Assembly (NCBI RefSeq): GCF_932294415.1
Contig: NC_065537.1
Span: 1,426,001-1,490,000 of the forward strand
Direction of reading: 5' to 3'
Length of the DNA stretch: 64,000 nt
Source: Quercus robur
Taxonomy: Eukaryota > Streptophyta > Magnoliopsida > Fagales > Fagaceae
Shown in pieces: positions 31,890 through 43,209 of this stretch; positions within the stretch are counted from its first letter, which is position 1; every line of letters starts with the position of its first letter. The translations under genes were made by a program, and so were the position numbers. The notes below the pieces were generated by a model. That model did not search any database. It saw only the letters and a list, made by a program, of their open reading frames with translations, and had not been told where the DNA came from.

Positions 31890-33954
31890 GAGCATTTGCA
31901 GCAGTGGAGCTAAAAAACTATAATGCTATTTTAGCTCCACCAATATACCAAAAAAGGCTTGCAGCAGTGGAGGCAAAGCTAAAATTTTTAGCTGATTTGC
32001 TACAGTGCACATCTATAGATAGATGTGCACTGTAGCAAACATCTAAAAAAACAAAAATTAATCAACTCCGATTAAAATAATAAAAGTCACTTTATTTTTT
32101 TTTCATTTTTTTATTCTATCTCCACTGTGCCATCATCACTCTCCAGAGCTCTCATCTCTCTCACTCATCAAGCTCTCCACGCCGTCGCCGTCCTAGCCCA
32201 GCCCACGCCGTCCGTCGCCATCCCAGCCCAACCCACGTCGTCACAAGCTCTCATCTCTCTCACTCATCAAGCTCTCATCTCTCTCACTCATCAAGCTCTT
32301 ATCTCACTCATCAAGCTCTCCACGCCGTCGCCGTCCCAGTCCAGCCCACGCCGTCCGTCGCCGTCCCAACCCAGCCCACGCCATCACCATCCCAGCCAAT
32401 CCACTTCAAGTCAGTGCTCTCTCTTTTCTTTTGTAGTGAATTTTTTCATCTAGTTGTTTGTTGTTTTGGCTTAATTTTTCTGGGCTTAGTGTTATTTTGT
32501 GGTGAAAAATGGTGTTGTTGCTATGTTATTTTAGGCAAATGGTGTTATTTTTTTGCTGTTTTTGCTGGAATGGAGGAATGTATTGGGAATTTTCTGTTTG
32601 CAGGAATTTGTTGTGTGGTTTCTGTGGTCTCTGTAATTTGTGCAGGGAAGTTTACATGTTTTGTTGTCACTGTAATTTGTTGTGTTGCACAAAACCACAG
32701 AGTTACGTTTGGGAATTTTCTGTGTGCAGGGAAGTTTACATTTGTTGTGTTGATATAAATGTCTCTATAAATGTGAGTTTGTTGTGTAATTTATCTCTGT
32801 AATTTGTAATATAAATGTCTCTATAATTTGTCTATAAATGTAATATAAATGTCTATAATTGTAATATAAATGTCTCTGTAATATAAATGTAAGTTTGTTG
32901 TGTAATTTTTCTCTGTAAATGTCTATAAATGTCTGTAATTTGTTGTGTTGATATAAATGTTAGTTTGGAAATTTCTGTGTGCAGGGAAGTTTATATATAT
33001 ATTTTCTAATTTTATGGAGTCAAGTAGGGACACAGAGTTATGTAGAGACCTAACATTTATCACGGGTATCATGAACGGGGATATAGAAATTGACTCACAA
33101 TTTTTTGGAACGTCTCAAAATACTCCTGTGTCAGTTTCTGATTCTCCACCTCCACCTCCACCACAAGTTGAAAATGCCTCTTCTACAAAAGGAAAACGGG
33201 GCTCTAACTTTACTGTAGAGGAAGATAAACTCTTAGTGGCAGTTATGCGAGTGTGTGAATGTATGAGTTTTATTGTAATTTGGTTTGAGTTATGTATGTG
33301 AGCAAATCTATGGACTACATTGTTCTTGCTATAATATGTGTTCTATTTTATATGTTTTCTTATAAAGTTCCTTCATTTCATAGTTCACATTGTTCCAAGG
33401 TTGCTTCCGGACAATTGAGACGATAATAGGCTATCATGATAATTGAGAAGTTGTTTTAGTAAAAAAAAAAATGTATGAGTATAATTTGGGGTTAAAAAAG
33501 TCACTTGTTAATACTAGACGATTATTTGCTATCATGCGGCGGCGGCGGCGGTAAAAGAGTCGTCGGTGGCAACGGCGACGACAGTGGTGGAAAAAGAGTC
33601 GTCGGTGGTGGCGGTGGCGGTGGCGACGACGACGACGGCGGTGGAAAAAGAGTGGTGGCGGCGGTGGCGGTGGCAACGGCAATAGTGACGGCGGTGGCGG
33701 TGGCAGCGGCAACGGCGGTGGCGGTTGAAGGTGGTTGTGATTGTTGTTTATTGTATAGGATATATTATTTTATTGTAATGGATATATTATTTTATTATAA
33801 TGGATATATTATTTTATTGTAATGTTTATATTATTTTATTATGTTAAAAGCTAAAATAGATCCACTGCTGCAGCATGTATGTAGGTAAAATAGATAAAGT
33901 AACTTTTGGTGGAGTTAAAAAGCTAAATTTTTAGCTCCACTGCTGTGGATGCTC
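31890..33954. mobile_element. PIF/Harbinger-type element, non-autonomous, 2065 bp
   Basis: Terminal inverted repeats start GAGCATTTGCAGCAGTGGAG (left) and GAGCATCCACAGCAGTGGAG (right, complement). It is flanked by TAA on each side (31887-31889 and 33955-33957), the 3-bp target duplication usual for PIF/Harbinger; copy 1 of the segmental duplication has the uninterrupted site at 26580-26582. Inside are imperfect repeats of CTCTCTCACTCATCAAGCTC (32147-32310), repeats of TGCAGGGAAGTTTACAT and TATAAATGTCT (32640-32990), a remnant of the Myb/SANT gene, and a GGC/GGT-rich run (33535-33730). No DDE transposase is present. Confidence 0.9.
33014..33255 (+). pseudogene. Truncated Myb/SANT-like gene of a Harbinger element
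   Basis: From ATG at 33014 the frame reads [15 protein letters not shown], a Ser/Pro-rich segment with six prolines, then [17 protein letters not shown], the start of the Myb/SANT-like domain of the second protein encoded by PIF/Harbinger elements (normally followed by SAWLN). After KLLV the similarity stops, so at least two thirds of the domain is missing. In autonomous elements this protein helps the transposase reach the nucleus and bind the ends; this copy is not functional. Confidence 0.75.
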
Positions 33955-34018
33955 TAAGCCATTCAACACAAAGGTAAAGTAATTCTGGCATTCATTTTCA
34001 ATTGAAGCCAGCCATGAC

Positions 34019-34194
34019 GGAAACTGATCCTCTCCATTTCCCTTTGAAATGGAGAGGCTCTAGTTCACGGTGGGGATTGAGTCCAAAATGATCCACGCTC
34101 AAAAATTGGACACATCATTTAAAATGTGTCCACCATACTTAACTGGAGTTCAGTTTACTTAACTGGGGTTTAACTCAATCGGACAAAAAAAACT
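34019..34194. repeat. MULE left terminal inverted repeat
   Basis: Matches the complement of 43039-43209 through GAAATGGAGAGGCTC, GGTGGGGATTGAGTCCAAAA, ACATCATTTAAAATG and AACTCAATCGGACAAAAAAA. It includes a perfect 12-bp hairpin, CCTCTCCATTTC/GAAATGGAGAGG, at about 34030-34058; the left arm of this hairpin is shortened in the right TIR. Confidence 0.9.
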
Positions 34195-34839
34195 CAAGTT
34201 AAACTCTTAACCCTCACCAGCCATTCAAACTCTCTCTCTCAAATTTCAAAGTTCAAACTCTCTCAACCTCCACTTCTAGCATACTCAACTCAAACCCATC
34301 AGCAAAAACAAAGAAAAATCCTTAGCTCACCAGAGATCCCGACACCCATACACGCATCCTTTTTAGACCCAGATCAGAGAGAGAGTAAGGGTTAGGGTTT
34401 GGAGAGAATCGGGTGTAGAGAGAGACATTGATGCTTTTCAAACCCAAATCAGAGAAGGTTAGGGTTTGGGTTTAGAGAAAATCGGGAAAGAGAGAAGTTG
34501 ATGATCTTTCAGGTTTGATCTATGGAGGGAAATGAGATTGAGAGACAAAGAAAGAGATTTTGGTCGAAGGAGAGAAGAAGCCACCATTGGAGGTGGTGGT
34601 TGCGGTGAGCCAGCCTTGCCGATTTGGTTCAAACCCAAATCAGAGAAGGTTAGGGTTTGGGTTTGGGGAAAATCGGAAAAGAGAGAAGTTGATGCTCAAT
34701 CTCCATGGCTATTGCTAGCAGCCACCGTGTTCCGCTCCACCAATTCCGGCCGTGGTTCTGGAAAAGTTACTCTATCTCCCTCTTTGATTTTTCCTTCTTT
34801 TAATTTTCTCAACAAAAAAAAGATTTTTTAATTTTTAGT

Positions 34840-34939
34840 ATTGTATTAGGATTTCGTTTTCTTTTGATAAAGAAATTGAATTCCCTGTTGTACTTGGGAA
34901 AAAAATAATGTGGAATTTGTGTTATTGGATACAGATTGT
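34840..34939. repeat. 100-bp direct repeat within the MULE (partner 35871-35970)
   Basis: Shares GATAAAGAAATTGAATTCCC, then ATAATGTGGAATTTGTGTTA and TTGGATACA with 35871-35970 in the same orientation, differing at only a few positions. Lies in unassigned DNA of the MULE and reveals a local duplication of about 1.03 kb period. Confidence 0.9.
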
Positions 34940-36423
34940 TCTTGGCCGAGCTTCATCTTGCAACCACACTACTGCCGGCGGCGGTGCATATAGATGGTGT
35001 TTACACCATTGGTGGCCGCTGGTACCCTTCTTTTTCATAAAACAATGGAGGTTTTTGGGTACAGCCAAATGTGCTGTGATTGAAGGGAAAGTGGTCGGCT
35101 TGTAGTTGTTGTGTGTTGTTGTCTTTGACATCAGTAAAGTAATTGTGTTGCTTGGTATATGCTAAAAAAATCATTATGAAATTTCTCTTTTTGTCCTAAT
35201 TTTTCTTAGGCACCTTTATTTTCCTAACTTGCATATGGGTATTTTGTGTGTTGTAGTTCATTTTAAAGGTATAAACTGTGGCTCTTGATAGGCTAACTTA
35301 AGGGGAAAATTTTTGCTTGCTTGAATTGTTACCAATCATACTTAACAAGTTTAGCCCAAATTTTAAGTAGTCAATTTAGATTTTTATATGTTAAGGCCTC
35401 CCTCAAATATTCTGGGTTTTTGGTTCAAAAGAATGTTTGAAAATTTGGTGATGTGTTTTTTCTTTTAATAAATCTTCAAATATTTCTAGATGAACTTTAA
35501 TTCTTGGGCATTTCAATGTTATACAGATATGTTACTGATTTATGAACTCTAATTCTAATTGGGCATTTCTAAGTTATACAAATATGGTACTGATCTATAC
35601 AATAAAGCAGAAATTGCATTTAAATTTAGGCACAATTGAGCTTATGAACAAGAGTTTGTTTTATGAATTTTCCCCATTTATTGTGGCCAAAGCTTAGATG
35701 GATTAATAGCTATATGTCTCTTGTTTTCTTGTTAACAGGATAAAATGTTTGGAAGCATTCCATGATCTAAGACACATTTAGAAAAGAGCATAGCAGCTAA
35801 GACACATTACATGGCAGTGCTACATAAAGAAAAGCTTGACATAAAAATTGCTAAGAATATGAAGTGTTGGTATTGTATTTGGATTTTGTTTTCTTTTGAT
35901 AAAGAAATTGAATTCCCTGCTGTACCTGGGAAAAAAATAATGTGGAATTTGTGTTATTGGATACAAATTGTGTTCAAGTGAAAAGACAACAAAAATAACA
36001 GAATCTGTATGTATAAATGGTGGTTTACCTACTTGTTTTCCTTTTAAATAAACAAGCATATATCTTTTGTCATTTTTCACCATGAGAGGACTAAATCCCA
36101 AACTTTTGCGAAGTTTTGCTTTGCTGATTTAAAGTTGTTATATATTCATCATAATCTTTAAGTTGATGAATGCGTTTTACCATTGTCAAACTAATTCATG
36201 AATTTTTCTAATTCATGTTCCATGTTTTTCTTGATTAGCTATAAACCGAAAATTACTTCAAATAATGATTTTTTTAATTGCTTAATAGTGAGCGAGTATT
36301 TGCTCTAGCAGACCTTTGAAATGAATTCCTCAAAAGTTAGGATTTTTTTTTTTTTTTTGTCCAAATTGGAGTATTTCTTGATCTGTTTTTTTTTTTTTTT
36401 TTTTTTTTCATGTGTATGACAGT

Positions 36424-37050
36424 ATGATGAGTTTAAGTGTTTATAGTCTAGCTGCTTGTGCAGACTGTGAGAAGAGTAACATTAAGACTAAACATGCCTT
36501 TACAGGTATGGTTTTCTTTTTTGGAACTGTCATAAATACTAAATTGTTCAGGGTTGATGCATTGTTTCTTTTTTATTCTACTCGTGATGGGTGCATTGTT
36601 CTTTTAAATGTCAATGTCAAGTTTGCCTTGTAAAAGTGCAATGTTGGCATGCTTTGACTTGAAATGCTACTATTTGCTAATCTTGGTCCCATATTCTGTT
36701 TAGGGTAAAAATTATGGACAATATGGACAAAGTGATGGGTGCATTGTTCTTTTTTCTTGCATATGATTAATGATGCCATATACAAACAATATTGAAAAAC
36801 AAGTAACAATAATTTTGTGTATCATGGTGCAGGGCTTCGAGTAACAATTGATTGCAAGCCAGAAAATGGACACTTAAAGACAAGAGGGGTAGGGAAACTC
36901 GATGAAGAAGGAAAGTTCAAAGTGTCTATTCATCGTAAGATTGTAGAAGATGGCAAACTGAATGAAGAATGCTATGCACAGCTTCACAGTGCATCAGCTG
37001 CACCATGCCCTACACATAATGGCCTAGAGTCTTCAAAAGTAGCATTGTGA
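36424..37050 (+). pseudogene. Captured Ole e 1-type proline-rich protein gene fragment, two exons
   Basis: Exon 1, to 36505, ends CADCEKSNIKTKHAFTG with donor GTATGG. Exon 2 starts at 36833 after TGCAG and reads LRVTIDCKPENGHLKTRGVG, then KLDEEGKFKVSIHRKIVEDG, then EECYAQLHSASAAPCPTHNG and ends in TGA at 37048-37050. This is the Ole e 1-like extracellular domain of plant cell-wall proline-rich proteins. The signal peptide and the C-terminal Pro-rich repeats of the parent are absent. The reading frame is open across the junction, so a small chimeric transcript could be translated, but it sits inside a MULE and is best read as a Pack-MULE-style capture. Confidence 0.85.
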
Positions 37051-37058
37051 CAGTTGTT

Positions 37059-38050
37059 ATTGTAAGAATTGAATTTTGATTGTAAGGATTGTGACAGTTG
37101 TTATTGTAAGGATTGAATTTTGATTGTAAGGATTGTGACAGGTGGAATGTGGATATTTATAGATATTTGTAAATAAAGATTGTGACAGTTGTGGGCTATT
37201 GATATTTGTAGATATTTTTAAGTAGGTGTAAGGGTGTGCTGCACAGGTGGTGCGAGTAAAGCTGCTGTGTGTGTAAGGGTGTGTAGGGGACTCTGCATGT
37301 GGGTGTGCACAGGTGGTGCGGGTATAGCTGCTGGGGTGTGCGTGTGTGCCTGCATATGGGTGCGTGGGAGTGTACAGTCTAGATAAATTGTACTGCTATT
37401 GTGGGTTGTTAGTTGGTTGGGACAAGGTGTGTAGTTAGTTGGTTATGTGGAGTGCTTATAAGGAGAGGAAAAGGATAGTAAAACTCATGTAGATAAGGAT
37501 TGTAAAACTCATGCAAAAGAAAAATTGACACCAATTAACATGCATACAACTCAAAACTTGGCTTATTTATATAAATTTTTTCTCCTAACAGCAACACTTA
37601 TATATAAAAACAACTCTTGCCTAGCATAACAATTATGTAGAAAAACATATTTATGCTGTGCAATACCAGACCTATGCAGTAACATTAATTATGCAGTAAC
37701 AGTAACAATAATTATGCGGTAACTTTAACAGTAATTATGCAATAACAGTAACATTAATTATGCAGTAACTTTAACAGTAATTATGCAGTAAAAGTAACAG
37801 TAATTATGCAGTAACTTAACAATTATGTAGAAAAACATATTTATTCTGTGCAATACCAGACCTATGCAGTAACATTAATTATGCAGTAACAGTAACATTA
37901 ATTATGCAGTAACTTTAACAGTAATTATGCAGTAACAGTAACATTAATTATACAGTAACTTTAATAGTAATTATACAGTAAAAGTAACAGTAATTATGCA
38001 GTAAAAGTAACAGTAATTATGCAGTAATTATGCAGAAATAGTAACAATTT
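37059..38050. repeat. Minisatellites within the MULE
   Basis: At 37059-37150 a unit of about 43-44 bp (TTGTGACAG, TTATTGTAAG, TTGAATTTTGATTGTAAGGA) occurs twice. At 37205-37350 there are GTGTAAGGGTGTG-type repeats. At about 37670-38050 a roughly 23/46-bp unit built on AATTATGCAGTAACAGTAAC is repeated many times with slight variation. Subterminal minisatellites are common in large MULEs. Confidence 0.85.
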
Positions 38051-38296
38051 TTGCAACAACAAATAATTATGCAGAAATTAACACCTTGCAGAGATACATC
38101 AGACATGCAAATTAAGTATTCTTTCCAAATAATAAAAAATCTAAACATTTGAATATGACTAAGTTTTGGACCATCAAAACTCCAATCCTAAACTAGGAAA
38201 ATTACAAAACAAGAGCACTTAATCTCAACATGTGTCATAGATTATAAAACATGATCCTAATCATGTGCATATATTTCCTGTAAAAATTGTACTAGT

Positions 38297-40513
38297 TTAG
38301 CAACAATAATAGTATACTATATTAATGTGTAAAAATAAAATAGAATGGTGAAAATAAGGATAATTGAAGATTACCTCTTGCACTTTTCTTTTCTTTGTTT
38401 GCTTCTTTGATGTGCCTTCCTTTGGTTTCCTTATCTTTTCTATCCATGATTTCGTCCTACGCTTTTTATTACGATAAACCTCTCTTTTCTTTATCCCTTT
38501 TAGTACAATCGTAATCGAAGCACATAATTGATCTTCTTTGTTTGCAAAATCGGTGGAAGGACTAATGATGTCTTCTTCTACATTAGCTTTGCAATTCCTA
38601 AGGTCACAAAGTTTTTTTTTTTTCAAATCTGCAATTGCTAAGCTTAGAATATTATGGCCTTCTTTAGTTTCACATGCCTCATTCACCAATTGAATATATT
38701 TTGGACATAAATCTCAATACCGATCTACATATTCCAGTCAAGTATCCGGCTTAATGTTATGTGTTGTGCAATTTTTTCCGCTTCCATCTTTTACATCTCT
38801 TCTCCACCTCTTCATAATATATCTATTAGGAATCAACTTGATATCCAATACATCAAGAACTTTCAAACCATGCCTACATAAAATACCAAATGACTCAAAC
38901 TTTCTGCAACTACAAGATAGAGTCTCATCTAATGGATTCCACATGACCTCATATTTTCCATTTTGATTGAAAACTCCAACCACATAACTATGTGTTTGAC
39001 TCACATTGCGTTCAAGGATGGATAGTGCCATTACCTCTTCAACTTCTGTCTGAAATAAATCAAACAACTTAGGCATGTACACTGTTGCTACTTGGTTAAG
39101 CATAGGAGAGCTTTTGAGCTTTAATCTTGGAAATTTCTGTCTAGAGTTGTATTCTGCTTCTAACTCCTTATCCCGCTTTTGATTGACAATTGTTTCAAAA
39201 TGAGTGAAAAACTCTACTATATTGAGATCAGTATGCAAGCAATCCTTCAAGTCAGCATTGAAACTCTCACTAAGCTGGGTTGTCTTCATTCCTGTAGTGA
39301 AAGTTCTCTTAACATATGCTTGGGCCCATTTTTCCTTCAATTTAAATAGATCAATTAGCCATTTATTTTCACGAACATTGTACTTATCTAGCATTTCATT
39401 CCAAGCTGTAAGAAACTCATCTTCACCGTCATACTCATAGATACATGCTAAGAAATCAGCGTTAAATTGAGGCTCAGTTTTTAGTAAATGACCCAAGTGT
39501 TTCTCAACATTTTGCCACATATGCCAACTACACAATGTATGATATGTCTCAGGCATGACTACTTTTATTGCAGCTGACATTGCTACATCTTGATCTATGA
39601 AAATAGTGATTGGCTTCTTTTTTGACATTGCTTCTAAGAAGGTCTCAAATAACCATACAAAAGATTCAATCGTTTCATCATATAAAAGTGCACCTCCAAA
39701 TACAACAGTTTCTCTATGGTGATTGAGACCCAAAAATACTCCAAGTGGCCTTGCATCTCTATTTGTGCTATACGTTGTATCAAATGTTATTACATCACCG
39801 AAGTGGCTATAGTCAATGATCATTCTTGCATCGGCCCAAAAGATATTAGTAATCAACTCTTCACAGTCCAATTGAGTAGCAAAATAATATGAAGGATTTT
39901 CCTTAAGTTGACGACTGAAATATCTTCCCAAGCTAGCAGCTGCCCCATGCTCCATGTCTCTCTGTCACTTACTATGTAAGTAGTTTTTAAGATCTTGCTT
40001 GGTAAAACCAAGATTATCATATCCACCAACTTGCTTACTAAGAAGCTCATAAGATTGCTTTAATCTTAATCCCGATTCATGTGCCAAATCAATTTCAATA
40101 GCATGAGTTGCAACCACTTTCTGTTGTGATGGCATCATGTGCACAGTTGATGGAAGGTGGAGATAGTGGTTATGCTCAGCAATAAATTCACTCACCACAT
40201 ATTTTTTACTATCTCGATTAAGTACAATAACCAAACGTGCTTTACAACCACATCTTGTTTCTGCTCGTGGATTCTTTACATTCTGATCTCTCTTGTCTTT
40301 GCCTCGAACTCCCTCCTTCGCACACACAAATCTCCTTGAAGTAACCACTCCAGTCTTTTTACATTTATTTACATACTCTTTTCTAATACTAAAACCAGCC
40401 TTTCTACCATATTCATTATAAAAACTATATGCAATCTCATCCACTTCAAACTCCATCCCTTTAAATGGGGTAGATTCCATGGGCACATTAGAAGGAACAT
40501 GTATTCCCATCAT
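38297..40513 (-). pseudogene. FAR1/FRS-type MULE transposase with three in-frame TGA codons
   Basis: One continuous frame of about 738 codons from ATG at 40513. The N-terminal FAR1 zinc-binding domain (about residues 20-135) has FVCAKEG, RCGCKARLV and EHNHYLH. The MULE DDE core follows (FDTTYSTN, IFIDQDVAM, LCSWHMWQN, LSESFNADLK), then a SWIM finger CSCRKFESFGILCRHGLKVL and a Lys-rich tail. Stops are TGA at 39967-39965 (after YLHSK), 38740-38738 (after IKPDT) and 38716-38714 (after VDRY). Each is one C-to-T step from CGA (Arg), with no frameshift. In the host, FAR1/FHY3 proteins of this family became light-signalling transcription factors; here the gene is inside its TIRs and is a dead transposase. 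Confidence 0.93.
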
Positions 40514-42131
40514 TATCCCTAGAAAAAATTGAACATAAATTTATTATAACTTTCACCTATCATTTATTTTCAAAACAGAGATGATGTAAAAAAAAAAAAA
40601 TGAGGATGTAATGAATGATCAACATACTAATGAGGATGTAGCTCATATGAGAGAAATGTTATATATCTTTGTTACTAAACATAAAAATTCAAGATGACCA
40701 AGCATGATTTCAACTCAACTCACTCAAAGGGCAGTCAATTTAAACATGACAGTAATAAACATGTTCTTTAAAATCTTGCATCCATAAAATGCCATCAAGA
40801 ATCATTATAAAGGAATCTTCTTATTATGATTAAAGAACTTATTTATTATGAGATTTTTTTTTTCAAAAGAGAAATTTATTAATTGAAATATCTAAACCTT
40901 GTGATCAACACCACAACAGTATCTTTTTGATCACCTCTCTATATATGTCCATAATCCACATTAAGCGTACAAGTAATCATTTTTTAATTTCACATAAACT
41001 CATCATTGATACTATTTTCTTATGAACCGATTATAATAGACTATATTAACAACTGTGGAAATATATATTTTTTTAAATTGTGCCACTAAACTTATTGATT
41101 ACACTATGAATTAGGATCATGTGTGTAAGGATTTTAGTGTTGATCCATTCCATAACATTTTATGGTAATAAATTCAAATTTATTGATGTAATTTTATCCG
41201 TTTGAAAATCTAGTTAGTTTTTTAGTTTATATTTAGAGCTACTCAAAGAAATGCTTACTAAAGAGGTTTGCTTGAGCGAAGGTCAAGATCGATTAAGTGC
41301 GATGTGAGGTGTGCTCGAGCAAGATGGTAAACTTGCTTAAGTGGAACATTAAAGGTCCGAGATTTTGCATGTCTCTCGCTTGAGTGAGGTCGTAAAAATA
41401 TACTTTCCTAATCTACTTTCCGAAGTGGTTTCTCCATTAAAGATATTCTTCTTTGATTTTCCACTTCATCACCAAATTTTATGTCATGCTTAATGTGCTT
41501 TTTATATTACTTATTGATTTGTTAATTGCTTAACTATAGTGAAAAATTAATTGTCTAAGTGGATCACTTCACCAATATAATTTGATAATTTTGCTCATTA
41601 ATTCACATTGGGGTCTAAACAGAAATTTCAATGTTCAATCTTATTTAATTATATGAAATTTTTAAGAAAGACTCTAACTTGCATCCAGCCATCAAAACAA
41701 CAATATAAACTCACCAAGAAGTTTTATTGATAACTCCTTTGAGTATCCTACTTGAGTATGGTGAGATTTATCACAAAGTATTTGACAAGATACTTACCTT
41801 TTTGAGTGACAAATTTACTTTGATAAAGTTCCCTTATTAGCAAATCTCTACAATTAGTCATTTAAATATCAAAGTTGCATGTGTTAATGGCAGGTGTTTT
41901 TTTTTTTTTTTCAAAAAAGCTACTAAAAAAGGCATATTCATTGGTCATAAGGGCCATGACTAGAGTACACTTGCTATACCATCCTTTTGTTTTTAGGGAA
42001 AACGTTCAAAAATTAACTCGTTTTCTTATGTTCGGTAATCAGGGGCAACTGCACATACATTTTAGGGGTTCATATTAGGGGGTTCAAATGAACCCCCTGA
42101 CTTGAAAAAATTTATTTGAACAACAGCTACA
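40514..42131. other. MULE interior upstream of the transposase, no gene recognised
   Basis: AT-rich sequence that should contain the transposase promoter and 5' untranslated region near 40510-40900. Nothing else recognised up to the epsin fragment. Confidence 0.4.
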
Positions 42132-42468
42132 ATGAAGGTCTTTGATCAAACCGTTAGGGACCTGTAAGTCTTAACTGTGATTCTTATTATGTAGTTTCTT
42201 ATCATGGTGATCTCATTGCTATTTGAGTGTTCTGTTTTCTTGATTCATCGTTGGCAATATTGGTGAGAAAAGATTATTCTTTGGATAGTTTCTCTTGAAT
42301 TACATGGTCAGTTTTCAGAGTTTAGTCTTGTTTATTCATTCATTATATCTTGTTTCTCTATTATTATATGACAACAATTGCCTAAGACGTTAACTTTTTT
42401 ATTGCTTTTCTTACAGTAAAAGAGAGGTGAATAAGAAAGTGCTTAAAGTCCCTGGAATTGAGCAGAAG
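42132..42468 (+). pseudogene. Captured epsin (ENTH-domain) first exons
   Basis: Exon A (42132-42163) reads MKVFDQTVRD and ends CT|GTAAGT; exon B (42417-42468), after TTACAG, reads KREVNKKVLKVPGIEQK and ends AAG|GTAAAA. Joined they match the very N-terminus of plant epsins, MKVFDQTVREIKREVNLKVL, which begins the ENTH domain used in clathrin-coated vesicle formation. No downstream epsin exons follow; the right TIR begins 570 bp later. A second host capture by this MULE, on the other side of its transposase. Confidence 0.85.
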
Positions 42469-42736
42469 GTAAAAAGATTTCCTTTAATTTTTTTTGCCTA
42501 TTTGGGTTTTCAAAACTTTGATTGATTTGTCCCCGTCAATATCTGGGGGCAATGGTGGTGAGATTGAACAATAATTGCCCATGTGTTGTCCCTATGTTTA
42601 TTATTGAAAGATCTTTGTCTGGTGATTATCACTCCTGTATTAGGTTATTGCTCCTTGACAACAATATAAATGTAGAAAAATGATCAAACATCAAATAAGA
42701 TAAGCATAAATAAGTTTACGGATATACCTCTGTTTT

Positions 42737-42965
42737 GGCAAGATAGAAACAGAGATGCTCTGAAGCTGAACTTGTTCTCTGAACCTTCTGTGAAGCTTTT
42801 TTTTTTTTTTTTTGGTTAAAATCTGTGAAGCTTTGAACGTGGGATGGCAAGATAGAAACAGAGATGTCTTCTCTGAACCTTCTATGAAGCTTTTTTTTTT
42901 TTGGGTTAAAATCTGTGAAGCATTGAACGTGGGATATATCTTTGAACCTTCTGTGAAGCTTTTCC
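42737..42965. repeat. Subterminal tandem repeat of about 109 bp, just over two copies
   Basis: GGCAAGATAGAAACAGAGAT begins at 42737 and again at 42846, each followed by CTCTGAACCTTCT-TGAAGC, a T-run, and GGTTAAAATCTGTGAAGC. Lies directly inside the right TIR. Confidence 0.88.
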
Positions 42966-43038
42966 CTCCTATAAGGTTTTCTTTGTTTTCCAGTGCACAG
43001 ATATACCTCTAACTCTATTTCACTTTTCCCTCCAAAAA

Positions 43039-43209
43039 GTTTTTTTTTGTCCAATTGAGTTAAACAAATCCTTCAATTTAAGTATTTAATTGGGGTTAAG
43101 TGTGGTGTTTTCATTTTAAATGATGTGGCACGTTTTTAACCCTTGATAATTTTGGACTCAATCCCCACCATGAGCTGGAGCCTCTCCATTTCAAAGAGGA
43201 TTTGGATCC
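43039..43209. repeat. MULE right terminal inverted repeat
   Basis: Inverted partner of 34019-34194. The two TIRs differ by several substitutions and a short deletion in the terminal hairpin. Confidence 0.9.

Larger units (their letters stand above)
34019..43209. mobile_element. Long-TIR Mutator-like element, 9191 bp, carrying a FAR1-type transposase and captured host exons
   Basis: Termini start GGA with TIRs of about 175 bp. A 9-bp target duplication flanks it, AGCCATGAC (34010-34018) and AACCATGAC (43210-43218), one mismatch apart; copy 1 of the segmental duplication has the empty site at 26638-26646. Contents: captured Ole e 1-like exons (36424-37050, plus), minisatellites (37059-38050), the transposase remnant (38297-40513, minus), and captured epsin exons (42132-42468, plus). 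It inserted after the segmental duplication. The stretch 34260-36410 has no gene I recognise. Confidence 0.92.

Noticed and set aside
33434-33822. Long Gly/Val-rich and Pro/Arg/His-rich frames
   Set aside because: Both arise from a GGC/GGT repeat run inside the Harbinger element.
34500-36100. Captured host gene in the left part of the MULE
   Set aside because: Frames such as those at 34532-34831 and 34908-35105 have no recognisable motif or splice borders; part is a local 100-bp duplication.
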